From the NCBI GenBank assembly GCA_020433785.1, contig JAGRCC010000214.1, positions 1-5,203 on the forward strand: 5,203 nucleotides of DNA, in the 5' to 3' direction. The stretch comes from Anaerolineae bacterium (GTDB taxonomy: Bacteria > Chloroflexota > Anaerolineae > 4572-78 > J111). A program made the translations under genes and the position numbers. The notes beneath the pieces are model-generated. The model searched no databases. It worked only from the letters and a program-made list of their open reading frames with translations, and had not been told where the DNA came from. This document shows, one piece after another, positions 3,462-5,203 of this stretch. Within the stretch, counting starts at the first letter, position 1; the number at the start of each line of letters is the position of its first letter.

Positions 3462-5203
3462 ATGACCAAATGGGTATATCTGTTCAAAGAAGTAGAAGAT
3501 GCCGAAAAACACGCCGGTGATTGGGAAGGCGTACGAGGATTGCTGGGCGGTAAAGGCGCCAACCTGGCCGAGATGACCCGCGTTGGGCTGCCGGTTCCGC
3601 CCGGCTTTGTTGTCACGACCGAGGCCTGTAATGCTTATCTGGCTGCTGGACAAAAATTCCCGGATGAGGTATGGCAGCAATCCTTGGCTGCAATGGCCGC
3701 CATAGAGCAGGAAACCGGTAAAAAACTGGGCGATCCGTCCAATCCGCTTTTGGTTTCGTGCCGTTCCGGAGCCAAGTTCTCCATGCCCGGTATGATGGAC
3801 ACGGTCCTCAACATTGGCCTGAATGATAAAGTGGTCGAAGGCATGGCTGAACTGACCGGCGACGCTCGCTTTGCGTATGATTCGTTCCGGCGTTTGGTCC
3901 AGATGTTTGGCAGCGTGGTGATGGATATCGACGACGAGCCGTTTGAAGAGGTACTGTCCGAAGCGCGGAAAGAGGCCGGCGTTAAAACCGACGCCGAACT
4001 TAACGCCAACCAGTGGAAAGCGGTGACCAAGAAATTTGAGAAGATATTTGAAGAAGAAACCGGTCGCCCCTTCCCGCAAGACCCGCAAGAGCAGATTAAG
4101 CTCGCTACCGAGGCTGTTTTCAAAAGCTGGAACGGCAAACGGGCCTTCGATTATCGCAATGCGGCCGGCATTGCCCACGATCTGGGCACGGCAGTTAACA
4201 TTGTAACCATGGTTTTTGGCAACATGGGCAACACCTCCGGCACCGGCGTCGCCTTCACCCGCGACCCCTCCACCGGCGAAAACGTCCTCTACGGCGATTA
4301 CCTGATCAACGCCCAAGGCGAAGATGTGGTGGCCGGGATTCGTAACACCAATCCCATTAAAGATCTGGCGAACGATATGCCCGAGGTCTACAAAGAGTTT
4401 GTCGACATTTGCGGCAAATTGGAAGACCATTACCGGGAAATGCAGGATTTAGAGTTCACCTTCGAGCAGGGTAAGCTGTGGATGCTTCAAACCCGCGACG
4501 GCAAACGCACGGCCAAAGCCTCTATCAAAATTGCCGTTGATATGGCCGAAGAGGGCTTCATTACCAAAGAGCAAGCGGTGCTGCGCGTCACGCCGGAGCA
4601 GGTCGATACCCTCCTTCACCCGCAGTTTGATCCCGAAGCCAAAAAGTCCGCTACCGCTGAAGGCAAACTGTTGACCAAAGCCGTTAACGCTTCGCCGGGA
4701 GCCGCGGTCGGGATTGTGGCTTTCGACGCCGATCTGACTGAAAAGTGGGGCAAAGGTGAAAACAAACCGGTCATCATGGTCCGCCCGTTTACCCGTCCGG
4801 ATGATGTGCACGGGATGCTGTCCGCCAAAGGTATTCTCACCAGCGAAGGCGGGGCGACCAGCCACGCGGCGGTGGTCGCCCGGCAGTTTGGCGTACCGTG
4901 TGTGGTCGGGGCCAGCGATGTTGTCATCGATCAGGAAAAACGGCAGTTTACGGCTCACGGCGTAGTGGTCAAAGAAGGCGATTGGGTCTCCATCGACGGC
5001 ACCACCGGTGAAGCCTTCGCCGGAGAAATCCCCACCGTCTCGCCCAGCCTGGAAGAGCAGACGGAACTGCAAACCCTGCTGTCGTGGGCCGATGGCTTCC
5101 GCAGCTTACAAATCTGGACCAACGCCGACTACCCCGCCGACGCCAAACGCGCCCGCAGCTACGGCGCGCAAGGGATCGGCCTGTGCCGCACCGAGCACAT
5201 GTT
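3462..5203 (+). CDS. ppdK: pyruvate, phosphate dikinase, 3' end beyond the window
   Basis: This enzyme interconverts pyruvate, ATP and phosphate with phosphoenolpyruvate, AMP and pyrophosphate in the cytoplasm, linking glycolysis and gluconeogenesis. The 580 visible residues are about two thirds of the usual 870 to 900. The N-terminal nucleotide-binding domain carries KWVYLF (3-8), GGKGANLAEM (29-38), LPVPPGF (43-49), RSGAKFSMPGMMDT (101-114), GTGVAFTRDPSTGE (260-273) and LQTRDGKRT (342-350). The swivelling phosphohistidine domain has TSHAAVVAR with catalytic H468; T466 corresponds to the residue phosphorylated by the regulatory protein in plants. The pyruvate-binding TIM barrel begins near residue 535, and R576 in GLCRTEHM is its conserved PEP/pyruvate-binding arginine. 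The remaining barrel residues lie beyond the window. No stop interrupts the frame. The histidine loop reads SEGGATSHAAVVARQFG rather than the usual RGGMTSHAAVVARGMG, but the key residues are kept. ppdK has its own predicted promoter and a hairpin in its leader. Confidence 0.96.
   Translation, partial: MTKWVYLFKEVEDAEKHAGDWEGVRGLLGGKGANLAEMTRVGLPVPPGFVVTTEACNAYLAAGQKFPDEVWQQSLAAMAAIEQETGKKLGDPSNPLLVSCRSGAKFSMPGMMDTVLNIGLNDKVVEGMAELTGDARFAYDSFRRLVQMFGSVVMDIDDEPFEEVLSEARKEAGVKTDAELNANQWKAVTKKFEKIFEEETGRPFPQDPQEQIKLATEAVFKSWNGKRAFDYRNAAGIAHDLGTAVNIVTMVFGNMGNTSGTGVAFTRDPSTGENVLYGDYLINAQGEDVVAGIRNTNPIKDLANDMPEVYKEFVDICGKLEDHYREMQDLEFTFEQGKLWMLQTRDGKRTAKASIKIAVDMAEEGFITKEQAVLRVTPEQVDTLLHPQFDPEAKKSATAEGKLLTKAVNASPGAAVGIVAFDADLTEKWGKGENKPVIMVRPFTRPDDVHGMLSAKGILTSEGGATSHAAVVARQFGVPCVVGASDVVIDQEKRQFTAHGVVVKEGDWVSIDGTTGEAFAGEIPTVSPSLEEQTELQTLLSWADGFRSLQIWTNADYPADAKRARSYGAQGIGLCRTEHM

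Noticed and set aside
3402..4430. 342-codon open frame on the - strand
   Set aside because: It lies antisense to ppdK, whose motifs are unmistakable. Its translation has no recognisable domain, and the openness follows from ppdK codon bias.
4449..5072. 207-codon open frame on the - strand
   Set aside because: It is another antisense shadow of ppdK, with no ribosome binding site or family features.

Overview
The window holds two complete genes and one truncated gene, all on the + strand. They are separated by unusually rich non-coding DNA. The genes are GC-richer than the spacers and prefer GCC, GGC and ACC codons. The first protein combines a signature seen in Chloroflexota-type M23 peptidases (HxGEDWNG, GGGDTDLGDPVYA) with a golvesin/Xly-like C-terminal domain. 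A tandem CTACTCC heptamer and a remnant of a DUF5615-type PIN-like protein also fit Chloroflexota or a filamentous cyanobacterium. An uncultured Chloroflexota is my best guess from composition and protein style, with low confidence.

Layout. Positions 1-392 hold a REP-like inverted-repeat element (63-162), a perfect 14-bp palindrome (209-222), a good sigma70-type promoter (257-285), and a leader with four heptamers and two AAGGAG motifs that can compete for one CTCCTT. Positions 393-1397 encode an M23 metallopeptidase with all expected zinc and catalytic residues, a golvesin-like C-terminal domain and no visible signal peptide. Positions 1398-2187 hold no gene. Most of that stretch (1497-2073) is a degenerate tandem array of about 41-bp units. 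Each unit opens with a run of 5 to 8 A's, so A-tracts recur about every four helical turns. Positions 2188-3000 encode an unrecognised 270-residue protein that is an internal duplication of one roughly 105-residue module ending in WG(F/Y), followed by an acidic disordered tail. Positions 3001-3461 hold a terminator-like hairpin, the C-terminal remnant of a DUF5615-like protein, short decayed-looking reading frames, a promoter with a perfect TATAAT, and a leader hairpin with a T-run. Positions 3462-5203 encode the first 580 residues of pyruvate, phosphate dikinase and run off the window.

The three genes show no operon structure. Each has its own ribosome binding site and long spacers, and two have recognisable promoters. 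ppdK is a housekeeping carbon-metabolism gene, so it gives no functional context for its neighbours. The least explained elements are the phased A-tract array, which lies directly upstream of the duplicated-module protein, and the protein itself. I see no complete known defence or mobile system here.
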